Origin: Nemertoderma westbladi
Lineage: Eukaryota; Xenacoelomorpha; Nemertodermatida; Nemertodermatidae
Assembly (NCBI GenBank): GCA_032718475.1
Contig: JAUCBJ010008240.1
Span: 1-49,756 of the forward strand
Reading direction: 5' to 3'
Length of the DNA stretch: 49,756 bases
Under the pieces are notes generated by a model. It had not been told where the DNA came from and did not search any database. It saw only the letters and a program-made list of their open reading frames with translations. Below are positions 1-10,317 of this stretch, in pieces; the first letter of the stretch is position 1; every line of letters starts with the position of its first letter. A program made the position numbers and the translations under genes.

Positions 1-262
1 CGGGTAAGTTAATGAGAAATCCGTTAGTTAGAGAAACAGCGGATACGTTAATGAGAAATCCGTTGAGGAATCCGTTAGTTAAAGAAACAGCGGGTAAGTT
101 AATGAGAAATCCGTTAGTTAGAGAAACAGCGGGTAAGTTGATGATAAATCCGTTAGTTAAAGAAACAGTGGGTAAGTTAATGAGAAATCCGTTAGTTAAA
201 GAAACAGCGGCCGTAAGTTAATGAGAAATCCGCTGAGCAATCCGTTAATTAAAGAAATAAAT
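1..262. repeat. 39-bp minisatellite in the WASF intron upstream of the 630 exon
   Basis: About six to seven copies of a 39-bp unit (GGGTAAGTTAATGAGAAATC..., then CGTTAGTTAGAGAAACAGC), with shortened units near 60 and 230. The array runs off the left edge. Each unit carries GGGTAAGTTA, close to a 5' splice-site consensus. The frame reading MRNPLVRETAGKL is a by-product of a 39-bp (13-codon) period. Confidence 0.85.
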
Positions 263-629
263 AGCGGGTAATACAAACCATCCTCAACAACCAGTGGCAG
301 TAGAAGTGGTTGAAAATCACCAATGCACATGTCAGATGAGAGCACTCTACTCCTGGTCAGCCATTGCCATCGCCTGTCCTGGACTGGCATTATATGGGTC
401 CTTAACCCAGGACCAAGGGCGTCCCTAACCCAGTACGAAGGGGGTCTTAGTTACAGGACCAGATTTACCCTTAGTATGGGCAGGGGGTCTATGCAGCCAC
501 AGGTGGCATAAATTAAAATTTATTAAAAACTTTTTTTTTTTAATAAATAATATTCTAAAGAAAAGCGAATTGTTTTTTTTTTTAATTTTTGTTTTGAGTG
601 GCCTTCCATATTATTTTTTCATTGTTTAG
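263..629. other. Intron segment upstream of the WASF exon
   Basis: Unique sequence to about 520, then T-rich DNA (poly-T runs at about 531-541 and 571-582) leading to the acceptor at 625-629. No gene or element recognised. Confidence 0.5.
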
Positions 630-1209
630 GTAAAACGACCAGAAAAGGGGTCTACAGAAGCCGCTATTGCCAAAAAGGAAAGACAATTAGAAGCGGCGAA
701 GAAGCTTAGAGAAGATATGAGTAAAGGAAAGGAGTTCGTACCTGCAGGGGGTCGCTCTGAGGGTAGCTCCATCATTACTACGCCCTCTAGTGGTACGCCG
801 GGGTACGGGAGTACGGAGGCCCTACCCCCGGAGATTGTACCACCGGCGGAGTACCGTCGGCCTTCGACGTCGGTACAAAGGCCATCGGAACCGCCACCCC
901 CTCCGCCCCCCGCGCCCCCCGACTCGGCCCCCGAGCGCATGCCGTCTCCACCCCCGCAGCCCGTAACGATCTCGCCAACCCGCGCGGCCCCCCCTGCGCC
1001 CCCCTCCTCCTCCCCGCCCCCCGCACCCAACGTCAACGCCCCTCCCGCCCCTCCTCCGCCGCCCCCCGCCCCCGTACCGCCCCCCGCCCAGGGCGTCTCT
1101 CTCGCCGCCCAACTACAGGGCGTTAGTCTGACAGCGGCACCTGAAGAGGATAAACCTCAGGTTTCTCAAACCGGTTCCAGGTCCAACTTCCTTGATGCTA
1201 TTCGTAAAG
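630..1209 (+). CDS. WASF: WASF/WAVE (SCAR) penultimate exon: proline-rich region and first half of WH2
   Basis: WAVE proteins activate the Arp2/3 complex downstream of Rac within the WAVE regulatory complex, building branched actin at the cell edge. The exon follows a good acceptor (pyrimidine-rich tract, TTTAG at 625-629) and is open from GTA AAA CGA at 630. It encodes about 193 residues: a charged helical start (KKERQLEAAKKLRED), a long proline-rich stretch suited to profilin or SH3 binding, and SNFLDAIRKG, the first half of a WH2 actin-binding motif. It ends in phase 1 at AAAG with donor GTAAGTTA at 1210. The downstream exon restores G-IALR. The exon is very C-rich against AT-rich surroundings. 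Antisense open frames here are by-products of the GC bias. WAVE is preferred over WASP/N-WASP or WHAMM because of the C-terminal exon; the upstream part alone is not diagnostic. Confidence 0.82.
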
Positions 1210-1267
1210 GTAAGTTATAAAAATAAACACACATGAATTCCCTTATTGAAACAAAGAGCAACACTAA

Positions 1268-1739
1268 TAATTTACAAAAGTAGTACCACGATTAAATCTA
1301 TTTATCACGCTCGGGAAAGTGGGGCGAGTCAAAACTGCGAGCCATTAGCGAACTGTTATAATTATACTATGATAATTGAAAGTACCGACATACTGACTAA
1401 TGGGGCTTGGTGGTATATAAACTTTTTTTTTGTTTGATTAAGGGGTGTAAGACTTCAGTGTTTACCCATTTATTATAATTATACTATGGCCGTTTACCAA
1501 AAGTCTGTGTGTGTGTTGGAAGCCAAGATCAGAATAGGCATATAACTATAATTATAATTGTTCGCTAAGATGGGTTGCAGCTTTTGCTACGCGAAGGCCC
1601 CACTCGTGTATGCACTGCACTTAGTATAAACCTATATGTCTCTCACTCTCATACTGAAGGACGAAGTCAAGACCATCTCAATAATAATAAGTTTTGCTGC
1701 TCAACGATGATTTCACCAGATCGTTTATAAGTTGACTCT
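1268..1739. mobile_element. Dispersed repeat, copy 1 (long form)
   Basis: It begins TAATTTACAAAAGTAGTACC and ends TTTATAAGTTGACTCT, and is nearly identical to 6290-6644. This copy has about 115 extra bases (about 1372-1487) flanked by the direct repeat TTATAATTATACTATG, so the other copy is probably a deletion derivative. No poly(A), RT frame or clear TIR is seen. A non-autonomous DNA element or SINE-like unit of unknown class. Confidence 0.65.
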
Positions 1740-2769
1740 GTAAGATTGCAGTATCGGAAAGTAGCATTTGCATTAGCATACTGCTAAGCTGGTATGGGAT
1801 ATATTTGTACTGTACAGTTGTTATTAAACTTTACAAAGTTATTTTACACATGAAGTAGTCACAATTAACTTTTTTTTTCGCATTCATTTTATAAGCCGAT
1901 AAAACAATTCCATTTTCACTAAATGTTCTTTTAACTAAATTATTGTCACTAAAATAACACATTAAATAGATCGTTCTACTTTTTAATATTGTACCTATCG
2001 AAAAATATATATTTTTTATCACTAAAATTTTATTCACTACATATATATATATAATATCTTTTTGACTAATTTCTTCTGAGATGCCATTTTATTTCGGACT
2101 GTGATAAGGATATATTTTAATGTTTTGGTAAGTAAAACCCTAAGCTGTAACCTGCTCTTTAGTCTTTCTTTACTAGTTGTTTAGCAAGTTGGTAAAATGT
2201 ACAATTCATATCGTTTTGAAAATAATAAAGAATCTATTATTATTATTAAATGTACGAATTCAATTATTCTACATTGCCGTACTCTAGTTACTGGTATTGA
2301 ATTGAAATCATCATCGTCATTGTCTGCATGGTACTTCATACAGCGCGCCATTTGGTGATCTCCAGTGAATGTTTGATCTGACCTGACCATCAAGTTAGTG
2401 AACTACTGAAGCTACGAAGAAGAAGGCGCGCCTGGGTGAGTGTGGGCCAATCTGAATCCGACGAGGCGGTGCTTACATTGACATTTGGCCTGTACAAATA
2501 CAATGAAAAAATAAAATAGATATATAAACGTTCTTCTTTTTTTAAGCTCTCTCTAGTTGATCTGGAATGGCGATCATGTGAGACTTTTTGATTCCTGCAG
2601 CGGTAATATAGAGAATTTGGGAGGGTTAAAAGGTTTGCTTAAAGCTAGGCGAGGGGGGGGGGGGGGGGGGGGTGGTGGTGGTGCTGGTCGTGTTTTACTT
2701 AATAAATATTAAAGTACAGAAGATTTGTTAGGATTGCCTCCAGCCAATGCGCGTACACGTTACACGTTC
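1740..2769. other. AT-rich intron sequence with a poly-G tract
   Basis: No gene seen. It contains a (TA)n run near 2040-2055, TGTAACCTGCTC at 2146-2157 (a motif that recurs across the window) and a pure G tract at 2653-2672 followed by GGT repeats. Confidence 0.5.
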
Positions 2770-3723
2770 TCTTAACCCAGAGTTATACTGCCGTATGTTG
2801 GGCCTCCTGCCAAATGTGTACAAGTTCTCTTAACCCAAAGTTATACTGCCGTATTTGGGGCCTCCTGCCAATGTGTACAAGTTCTCTTAACCCAGAGTTA
2901 TACTGCCGTATTTGGGACTTCCTGCCAAATGTGTACAAGTTCTCTTAACCCAGAGTTATACTGCCGTATTTGGGACTTCCTGCCAAATGTGTACAAGTTC
3001 TCTTAACCCAGAGTTATACTGCCGTATTTGGGGCCTCCTGCCAATGTGTACACGTGCTTAACCCAGAGTTATACTGCCGTATGTTGGGCCTCCTGCCAAA
3101 TGTGTACAAGTTCTCTCAACCCAGAGTTATACTGCCGTATTTGGGACTTCCTGCAAAATATGTACAAGTTCTCTTAACCCAGAGTTATACTGCCGTATTT
3201 GGGGCCTCCTGCCAATGTGTACACGTGCTTAACCCAAAGTTATACTGCCGTATTTGGGACTTCCTGCCAAATGTGTACAAGTTCTCTTAACCCAGAGTTA
3301 TACTGCCGTATTTGGGACTTCCTGCCAAATGTGTACAAGTTCTCTTAACCCAGAGTTATACTGCCGTATTTGGGGCCTCCTGCCAATGTGTACACGTGCT
3401 TAACCCAGAGTTATACTGCCGTATGTTGGGCCTCCTGCCAAATGTGTACAAGTTCTCTCAACCCAGAGTTATACTGCCGTATTTGGGACTTCCTGCAAAA
3501 TATGTACAAGTTCTCTTAACCCAGAGTTATACTGCCGTATTTGGGGCCTCCTGCCAATGTGTACACGTGCTTAACCCAAAGTTATACTGCCGTATTTGGG
3601 ACTTCCTGCCAAATGTGTACAAGTTCTCTTAACCCAGAGTTATACTGCCGTATTTGGGACTTCCTGCCAAATGTGTACAAGTTCTCTTAACCCAGAGTTA
3701 TACTGCCGTATTTGGGGCCTCCT
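2770..3723. repeat. 58-bp minisatellite with a 342-bp higher-order repeat
   Basis: The unit CTTAACCCAGAGTTATACTG CCGTATTTGGGACTTCCTGC CAAATGTGTACAAGTTCT occurs about 17 times. Shortened variants have CCAATGTGTACACGTG. A six-unit block of 342 bp is repeated in tandem: the frames at 2970-3290 and 3312-3632 encode identical 106-residue peptides. These peptides are not genes. Confidence 0.9.
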
Positions 3724-3960
3724 GTGGGGGGTTTAGGGTCCAATGAGTTTAAAGATAAATATCTGGAAGTGAAAGTGAAGGAGTTCTCATCAGAGGTTGA
3801 TGGAGTCGATGTGATTGCTGCTATTGAACGTCAATATTTCTATGCAGAACTGGCATTTGGCCCTGCATGCCGGGGGAGGTTCCTAGCACGCATGGTTCTA
3901 GAGACAGCTAACCATTACGGCAAACTGAAGATTCGGTTCAATAATTTATCTGTAAAATAA
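3724..3960 (+). pseudogene. Unrecognised protein-like fragment abutting the 58-bp array
   Basis: The open frame from 3712 starts in the last satellite unit and leaves the repeat at about 3723. It then reads as ordinary-looking protein for about 78 residues (EFKDKYLEVKVKEFSSEVDG, then VDVIAAIERQYFYAELAFG, then a Cys/Arg-containing stretch and ETANHYGKLKIRFN) to TAA at 3958. I do not recognise a family. Codon and residue use look coding. It may be an exon remnant or a piece of a transposon protein; the ATG in the satellite is unlikely to be a true start. Confidence 0.3.
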
Positions 3961-4563
3961 CAGAACGAACCGCAATATCCCTGGAGGAATGACAGCTTTT
4001 CTCACTCTGTGAGAAGTGTGGGGGCTGGTGATACCGATTCCTTCAGATTTGGATCACTAATATACCCCACAAGAAGGATACAGTTCTGGATACCATGGGT
4101 GAGATCCAAGAGGTTCAGAAGCGCATTGTACTGTACAGGTTGTGAAAGCCATATATCCGTGGATATAAAATCTAATACAGAGATATATAATAACCTATCA
4201 ATAACAACGAAAAGATTGCGTTATCTGCAAGTGTTATCTGCAGAAAATGGTACATCAGTATGGTTGACCTCCAAGCCCCAAACCATAATCAACTTTGTTT
4301 TGAAAACTGTAATAATGATGCACTCTGTCTTGATTGTTTGACCTCAAAAAACCTCCCATAGTGTCTGTGAGTCAGGATTTTCTATTTCCCATGTTCTATC
4401 GAGTCCGACTGGTGGATTCCCTTCCATCAGGTTGAATGAGGTCCGATATTTTGTTCCCAATTTACTCACTGAGTAACAAACACTTTTGCTATGCAGCCAA
4501 TTCACCATCCTCTTTCTGATGAGACAGCTGTCTATCTTTAATCCGATTGCTGATGCCAATGCA
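3961..4563. other. Unique segment between two minisatellites, possibly degraded coding DNA
   Basis: Short protein-like stretches occur in shifted frames: FSLCEKCGGW near 4000 and, after a stop, NIPHKKDTVLDTMGEIQEVQ near 4065-4115. This is compatible with a decayed coding sequence continuing from 3724-3960. No family recognised. Confidence 0.25.
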
Positions 4564-6289
4564 GTAGAGTTCCATTCACACCACGAGGCAAGGAAGATGC
4601 ACAAACATGAGGGCAGGTGGGGGAGGTTGAGGCCCATTCACACCACGAGGCGAGGAGGAAGCACAAACATGAGGGCAGGCTGTGGGTGGTTGGGGCCCAT
4701 TCACACCGCGAGGCAAGGAAGATGCACAAAACATGAGGGTAGGCGGCGGGAGGTTGAGGCCAATTCACACCATGAGGCCAGGAAGATGCACAAACATGAG
4801 GACAGGCAGCAGGAGGTTGCTGTCCATTCACAACAGGGGGCAATGAAGATGGACAAACATGGGGACAGGCAGCAGGAGGTTGAGGCCCATTCACACCACG
4901 AGGCAAGGAATATGGACAAACATGGAGGTAGTATAGACGGCGTGAGGTTGAGGCCCACCCATTCACACCATGAGGCAAGGAAGATGGACAAAACATGAGG
5001 GTAGGCGGCGGGAGGTTGAGGCCCATTTACACCATGAGGCAAGGAAGATGGACAAACATGAGGACAGGCAGCAGGAGGTTGAGGCCCATTTACACCATGA
5101 GGCAAGGAAGATGGACAAACATGGAGGTAGGATAGACGGCGTGAGGTTGAGGCCCACCCATTCACACCATGAGGCAAGGAAGATGGACAAACATGAGGAC
5201 AGGCAGCAGTAGGTTGAGGCCCATTCACAACATGAGGCAAGGAAAATGGACAAACATGGAGGGAGGATAGGCGGCGTGAGGTTGAGGCCCACCCATTCAC
5301 ACCATGAGGCAAGGAAGATGGACAAACATGAGGACAGGCAGCTGGAGGTTGAGTCCAATTCACACCACGAGGCAAGGAAGAGGCACAAACATGAGGGCAG
5401 GCGGCAGGAGGTTGAGGCCAATTCACAACATGAGGCAAGGAAGATGGACAAACATGGAGGTAGGATAGACGGCGTGAGGTGGAGGCCCACCCATTCACAC
5501 CATTAGGCAAGGAAGATGGACAAACATGAGGACAGGCAGCAGTAGGTTGAGGCTCATTCACAACATGAGGCAAGGAAAATGGACAAACATGGAGGGAGGA
5601 TAGGCGGCGTGAGGTTGAGGCCCACCCATTCACACCATGAGGCAAGGAATATGGACAAACATGAGGACAGGCAGCAGTAGGTTGAGGCCCATTCACAACA
5701 TGAGGCAAGGAAAATGGACAAACATGGACGGAGGATAGGCGGCGTGAGTTTGAGGCCCACCCATTCACACCATGAGGCAAGGAAGATGGACAAACATGAG
5801 GACAGGCAGCAGGAGGTTGAGTCCAATTCACACCACGAGGCAAGGAAGAGGCACAAACATGAGGGCAGGCAGTGGGAGGTTGAGGCCAATTCACAACATG
5901 AGGCAAGGAAGATGGACAAACAGGGAGGTAAGGATAGACGGCGTGAGGTTGAGGCCCACCCATTCACACCATGAGGCAAGGAAGATGGACAAACATGAGG
6001 ACAGGCAGCAGTAGGTTGAGGCCCATTCACAACATGAGGCAAGGAAAATGGACAAACATGGAGGTAGGATAGACGGCGTGATGTTGAGGCCCACCCATTC
6101 ACACCATGAGGCAAGGAAGATGGACAAACATGAGGACAGGCAGCAGTAGGTTGAGGCCCATTCACAACATGAGGCAAGGAAAATGGACAAACATGGAGGG
6201 AGGATAGGCGGCGTGAGGTTGAGGCCCACCCATTCACACCATAAGGCAAGGAAGATGGACAAATATGAGGACAGGCAGCAGTAGGTTGA
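4564..6289. repeat. Dimeric ~67/68-bp minisatellite, left part
   Basis: The unit is GAGGCCCATTCACACCATGA GGCAAGGAAGATGGACAAAC ATGAGGACAGGCAGCAGTAGGTT. Over much of the array a 67-bp and a 68-bp variant (the latter with GGAGGGAGGATAGGCGGCGT) alternate, giving a period of about 135 bp. Long frames on both strands (for example 4701-5963 minus) are artefacts of the array. An insertion splits the array at 6290-6644. Confidence 0.92.
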
Positions 6290-6644
6290 TAATTTACAAA
6301 AGTAGTACCACGATTAAATCTATTTATCACGCTCGGGAATGTGGGGCGAGTCAAAACTGCGAGCCATTAGCGAACTGTTATAATTATACTATGGCCGTTT
6401 ACCTAAAGTCTGTGTGTGTGTTGGAAGCCAAGATCAGAATAGGCATATAACTATAATTATAATTGTTCGCTAAGATGGGTTGCAGCTTTTGCTACGCGAA
6501 GGCCCCACTCGTGTATGCACTGCACTTAGTATAAACCTATATGTCTCTCACTCTCATACTGAAGGACGAAGTCAAGACCATCTCAATAATAATAAGTTTT
6601 GCTGCTCAACGATGATTTCACCAGATCGTTTATAAGTTGACTCT
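6290..6644. mobile_element. Dispersed repeat, copy 2 (short form), inserted in the minisatellite
   Basis: Near-identical to 1268-1739 without the 115-bp internal segment. It interrupts the array after GTAGGTTGA; the array resumes at GAGTTGAGGCCC, so GTTGA may be a short target duplication. The clean interruption defines the element ends better than copy 1 does. Confidence 0.7.
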
Positions 6645-7199
6645 TTATGAGTTGAGGCCCACCCATTCACACCATGAGGCAAGGAAGATGGACAAACATA
6701 AGGACAGGCAGCAGTAGGTTGAGGCCCATTCACAACATGAGGCAAGGAAAATGGACAAACATGGAGGGAGGATAGGCGGCGTGAGGTTGAGGCCCACCCA
6801 TTCACACCATGAGGCAAGGAAGATGGACAAACATGAGGACAGGCAGCAGTAGGTTGAGTGAGGCCCATTCACAACATGAGGCAAGGAAATGGACAAACAT
6901 GGAGGGAGGATAGGCGGCGTGAGGTTGAGGCCCACCCATTCACACCATGAGGCAAGGAAGATGGACAAACATGAGGACAGGCAGCAGTAGGTTGAGTGAG
7001 GCCCATTCACAACATGAGGCAAGGAAATGGACAAACATGGAGGGAGGATAGGCGGCGTGAGGTTGAGGCCCACCCATTCACACCATGAGGCAAGGAAGAT
7101 GGACAAACATGAGGACAGGCAGCAGGAGGTTGAGTCCAATTCACACCACGAGGCAAGGAAGAGGCACAAAAGGAAGGGGCAGGCGGCAGGAGGTTGAGG
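6645..7199. repeat. Dimeric ~67/68-bp minisatellite, right part
   Basis: Continuation of the array after the insertion. Several units carry GTTGAGTGAGGCCC (a 4-bp insertion) and a 1-bp deletion (GGAAATGG), showing local amplification of a variant dimer at about 6850-7090. Confidence 0.9.
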
Positions 7200-7268
7200 A
7201 TTCATATCGTATTATACAATGTTGGCCAATATAATAGGGGGAGACTATCTCACAATACACTAGACTTC

Positions 7269-7338
7269 ATTATTTATTATTATTATTATTTATTATTATT
7301 ATTATTATTTATTATTATTATTATTATTTATTATTATT
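7269..7338. repeat. (TTA)n / TTTATTATTATT microsatellite
   Basis: About 70 bp of TTA repeats with periodic TTTA. On the minus strand it provides AATAAA-like signals just downstream of the SLC6-like stop codon. Confidence 0.85.
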
Positions 7339-7432
7339 TTAGTTGGTCTTTTCTTAATGAAAATATGAATTATACAATTTTCTTTGAGTAAAGGATCTTT
7401 ACTCATGGGCCAGTTGTTCTGTTGCATGTCCC

Positions 7433-9751
7433 TCATACTATTGGACGTATATAGTCTTCCTTAGCTTTATTATGTTTGAGAGAAAAACATAGAGTTTCAA
7501 GTTTGGTAAATTTTGTTTGGTGCCTCAGCTTGTGATAGTCACGCAGCTTTTTTCGTGGTACATATTTCCGCCTATGAAGTCGTATAACACGTTGGTGATT
7601 GAAATATTGTAAGATTGCTAGCAATGGTATCCACCCACAACTGAACACCACGAGGAATATTCCTATGGGCGTGAACCATCTCGGGTTGGAAATTGCACTG
7701 CTATATAGTTTTCCGCCATCATCTAATTTGGATCTTTGATAAGTGAATCCTTCAAAAATTCCTTTATTTATTATAAGGTTGTATGTAACAAGCAAATATA
7801 GAAATGGTGACGAATATTTCAATCCAAACATCAGCAACAATCCAGGTTTCTTCCCTGTCAATGTTTCGAATTCAAATACTATACGTTTTAAACCCAATCC
7901 GTAGACAAGACATATCATAGTACTGAAGCCAATGAGTACTTGATTGATATGCTCAACATAGGTTTGGTACATGCCTCGCAAAATCGGACCAAATTTCATT
8001 GCAAATATCAAATTGAAACAATATCCCACACAACACAGGGACATTACGCGAATCGGCTCACATACTCGTTTGATACATATGTAATCCTCCAATGCGTTTA
8101 AAACTACTTGAATGTATCCGAACATTGAGTCAATTCCCAACATGATTTGCGTCAGGTATATCATTCCACACCAGAAATGTGAATCATCCTGTTGGTTCAC
8201 TTTGTCTATGTCTAGGATGTGATCCACTAAATGAACAAACAAATACCTCGGTCCATGATCAACCAAAGTTCGCATTTCCTGCGTCATTTCGCTGCTGTTT
8301 GTCTTCATTAACTTAAATATTTTTTTCATTTCAACGTCGATGCAGGTCTCATCAGTTCCTACAAGATCGATGCTACTGTCAGAACTTCGGGTTATGCCAG
8401 TGAAGTTACTAATATCCTCTATTGTTGAACTGTTTTTCTTATTTGCACAGTCTTCCTTTGCTAATTCGTAAACCTTATATCCTGCCAATCCAAATATTGT
8501 TATTGCTGCAATGAACTCAGTAGCTATCATTATACAAATGATACGGAAGGCATCTCTGGAGCATTTATTTGTTCGCCTTGCCGTCGATCCCATTAAACAT
8601 AGAAACCCAGAGTGTAGAGAGAAGGTTATGATCACGTGCTCCGCAGCAGTCTCCCACATTTTCCCCCAGTCTAGATTGTTAAAGTCTGGAACAAGAAGGT
8701 GCCACATGCCTGACTTAGTCCCGTTGATAGGTACCAACTTTGTCAGTATCGCAAATAATCCAAGGTATGGCAATGTAGCTGATATATATACAACTCGTCT
8801 TGATGAATGTAGGCCACGGATTAGCGACACACATAGAAGACTCCAACATATACACATCACACCTGCCATATATCCATTTAACTTTGAAGACCCAAACTCG
8901 CTTGATGGCCCTAATATTGTTTCGTAGAAAAAATATGCGGAAGGGTGATCGGGATTGCAATTGTTGACGAAATGTACTAATTGTGATTTTCCATCCGGTG
9001 CTAGTGTGCTGTTTTCCACGTCACATCTCTTCCATGGCAAGTTGTAATGAAATGAATATAAAAAATATATCACACAGTATGAGACCACCGTGTTGTATGA
9101 TATAGCTAATAGAAATGCATTGATTACCTGGGCCACACCGATCCCGGACATGTACTTGTTTACAGTGTTGTATGTGTTCCATGGTCCCCTCACCGTTAGT
9201 TGACCAATCATTATCTCAAGGGTCATGGCAGGATAAGCCAGCAATGCGCAGCATATTAGATATGGAATCATAAACATGAGACCTCCGTGTGTCATGAGTT
9301 TATGTGGAAAAATCCACAATGTACCCAATCCTATAACGTAACCGGTGATAGCGAGGATATATTGGTATTTATTTTCCCATTCGGCAGGCTGTTGTTCGGG
9401 GTCCCATTCTTTCCATGAGTAATATTCTTCCTTTGAAGATGCTGATTGGTACATGGCCAAACCATCTTCAGTTATATTTTTATCAGTATTGTCATATTCG
9501 TTGTCATATGATTCTATTCTTGATCTTTGGGTAGATGACCCTGAGGATATGCATGGAGCATTTCTTAAGTGGTCATCATTCTCTATCTCAAAATTATATT
9601 CATCAGCACCAGTATAAGCGAGTGTTCTTTTACGCGCTGATATCTTGTTATCATTATCATTGTTCAATGTTATATATTTATCAGCAACATCTCTTGTACC
9701 TGTTACATCGTCAGTATTGATTTCATCAATTGTTTTAGCATATGTTTCCAT
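7433..9751 (-). CDS. Intronless SLC6-like (neurotransmitter:sodium symporter family) transporter, atypical gate
   Basis: 772 residues, single exon, ATG at 9751. A hydrophilic acidic/Ser-rich N-terminus (about 1-125) precedes the family signature WENKYQYILAITGYVIGLG and about 12 membrane segments (roughly 132-152, 157-178, 203-233, 294-311, 320-338, 371-388, 403-424, 525-552, 566-585, 603-622, 638-659, 694-714). Family marks kept: the Tyr-rich TM3 ending SFHYNLPW, the EL2 cysteine pair C243/C265, glycosylation sequon N247-S-T, and LGIDSMF in TM8 (normally LGLDSQF). Marks lost: GLGNxWRFP is GLGTLWIFP (141-149), so the sodium-site Asn is Thr and the gate Arg is Ile; the TM6 SYN motif is STA; the TM10 gate Asp region reads GMYQTYVEH. 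A basic C-tail follows. SLC6 genes are usually multi-exon, so an intact single exon antisense in another gene's intron suggests a retained retrocopy. Substrate is unknown; transport may be altered or lost. AATAAA-type poly(A) signals occur on this strand in the microsatellite at 7269-7338. Confidence 0.88.
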   Translation of the reverse strand: METYAKTIDEINTDDVTGTRDVADKYITLNNDNDNKISARKRTLAYTGADEYNFEIENDDHLRNAPCISSGSSTQRSRIESYDNEYDNTDKNITEDGLAMYQSASSKEEYYSWKEWDPEQQPAEWENKYQYILAITGYVIGLGTLWIFPHKLMTHGGLMFMIPYLICCALLAYPAMTLEIMIGQLTVRGPWNTYNTVNKYMSGIGVAQVINAFLLAISYNTVVSYCVIYFLYSFHYNLPWKRCDVENSTLAPDGKSQLVHFVNNCNPDHPSAYFFYETILGPSSEFGSSKLNGYMAGVMCICWSLLCVSLIRGLHSSRRVVYISATLPYLGLFAILTKLVPINGTKSGMWHLLVPDFNNLDWGKMWETAAEHVIITFSLHSGFLCLMGSTARRTNKCSRDAFRIICIMIATEFIAAITIFGLAGYKVYELAKEDCANKKNSSTIEDISNFTGITRSSDSSIDLVGTDETCIDVEMKKIFKLMKTNSSEMTQEMRTLVDHGPRYLFVHLVDHILDIDKVNQQDDSHFWCGMIYLTQIMLGIDSMFGYIQVVLNALEDYICIKRVCEPIRVMSLCCVGYCFNLIFAMKFGPILRGMYQTYVEHINQVLIGFSTMICLVYGLGLKRIVFEFETLTGKKPGLLLMFGLKYSSPFLYLLVTYNLIINKGIFEGFTYQRSKLDDGGKLYSSAISNPRWFTPIGIFLVVFSCGWIPLLAILQYFNHQRVIRLHRRKYVPRKKLRDYHKLRHQTKFTKLETLCFSLKHNKAKEDYIRPIV

Positions 9752-9998
9752 ATTATTGCACTCTTATTACACTACTCGCCTACTTTACTTGCCTTGCTGC
9801 GCTCGGCGAATAAACCGACTCGTACTGTTTTCCTATAAAGTGCTAGTCCTACTTTTATCAATGTGATATAAATAGATATTATATTGGTAATAAGTTAGTT
9901 AATATGCTGGCTAATTTCAGTAAAATTCCCAATCAAAATTTTGAGTTTATATCTATTCGGCGCTACCGGTACTCTTATCTGTTATTGCTATTTATATC
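9752..9998. other. 5' flank of the SLC6-like gene
   Basis: The probable upstream region of the minus-strand gene. A short hairpin-like CGCTC motif lies at 9787-9815. No TATA box or other promoter element can be assigned with confidence. Confidence 0.35.
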
Positions 9999-10317
9999 TA
10001 TTCGTACCCATAAACGAGTTTCTGCTACTATAGCTAGTATTTTGTACTTTTTATTTTATAAATATTCTGTGATGTTAGCTATTGGTAGGTAAAAAAAATT
10101 AACTTTTTTTTGTTCTAGAACCAGGGTTGCCACTCACCTGGAAAACCTGGAATAGTCAGAGAATTTTAATTTTTCTTGAAATGTCAGGGAATTCTTGTAA
10201 AAAGTTGACAAATCAGGGAAAAGTCAGGGAATTGATATATATTCAGGAAATGTGTCATAACCTCATAAGCAAAAATGTGTAAAATCTCTGCTCTCTTCGC
10301 TCGCCATTTCATTTCCT

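Noticed and set aside
626-1112. Minus-strand glycine-rich frames opposite the WASF exon
   Set aside because: Mirror images of the proline-rich, C-rich exon; no splice or motif support.
4701-6354. Long minus-strand frames (420 and 266 codons) with PHGVN/CPSSLPHVV repeats
   Set aside because: They lie wholly inside a minisatellite with a period near 135 bp (a multiple of three), which keeps frames open on several strands; no unique coding part.
8511-8960. Plus- and minus-strand frames overlapping the SLC6-like gene
   Set aside because: Shadows in other frames of the conserved 772-codon gene; no family features.
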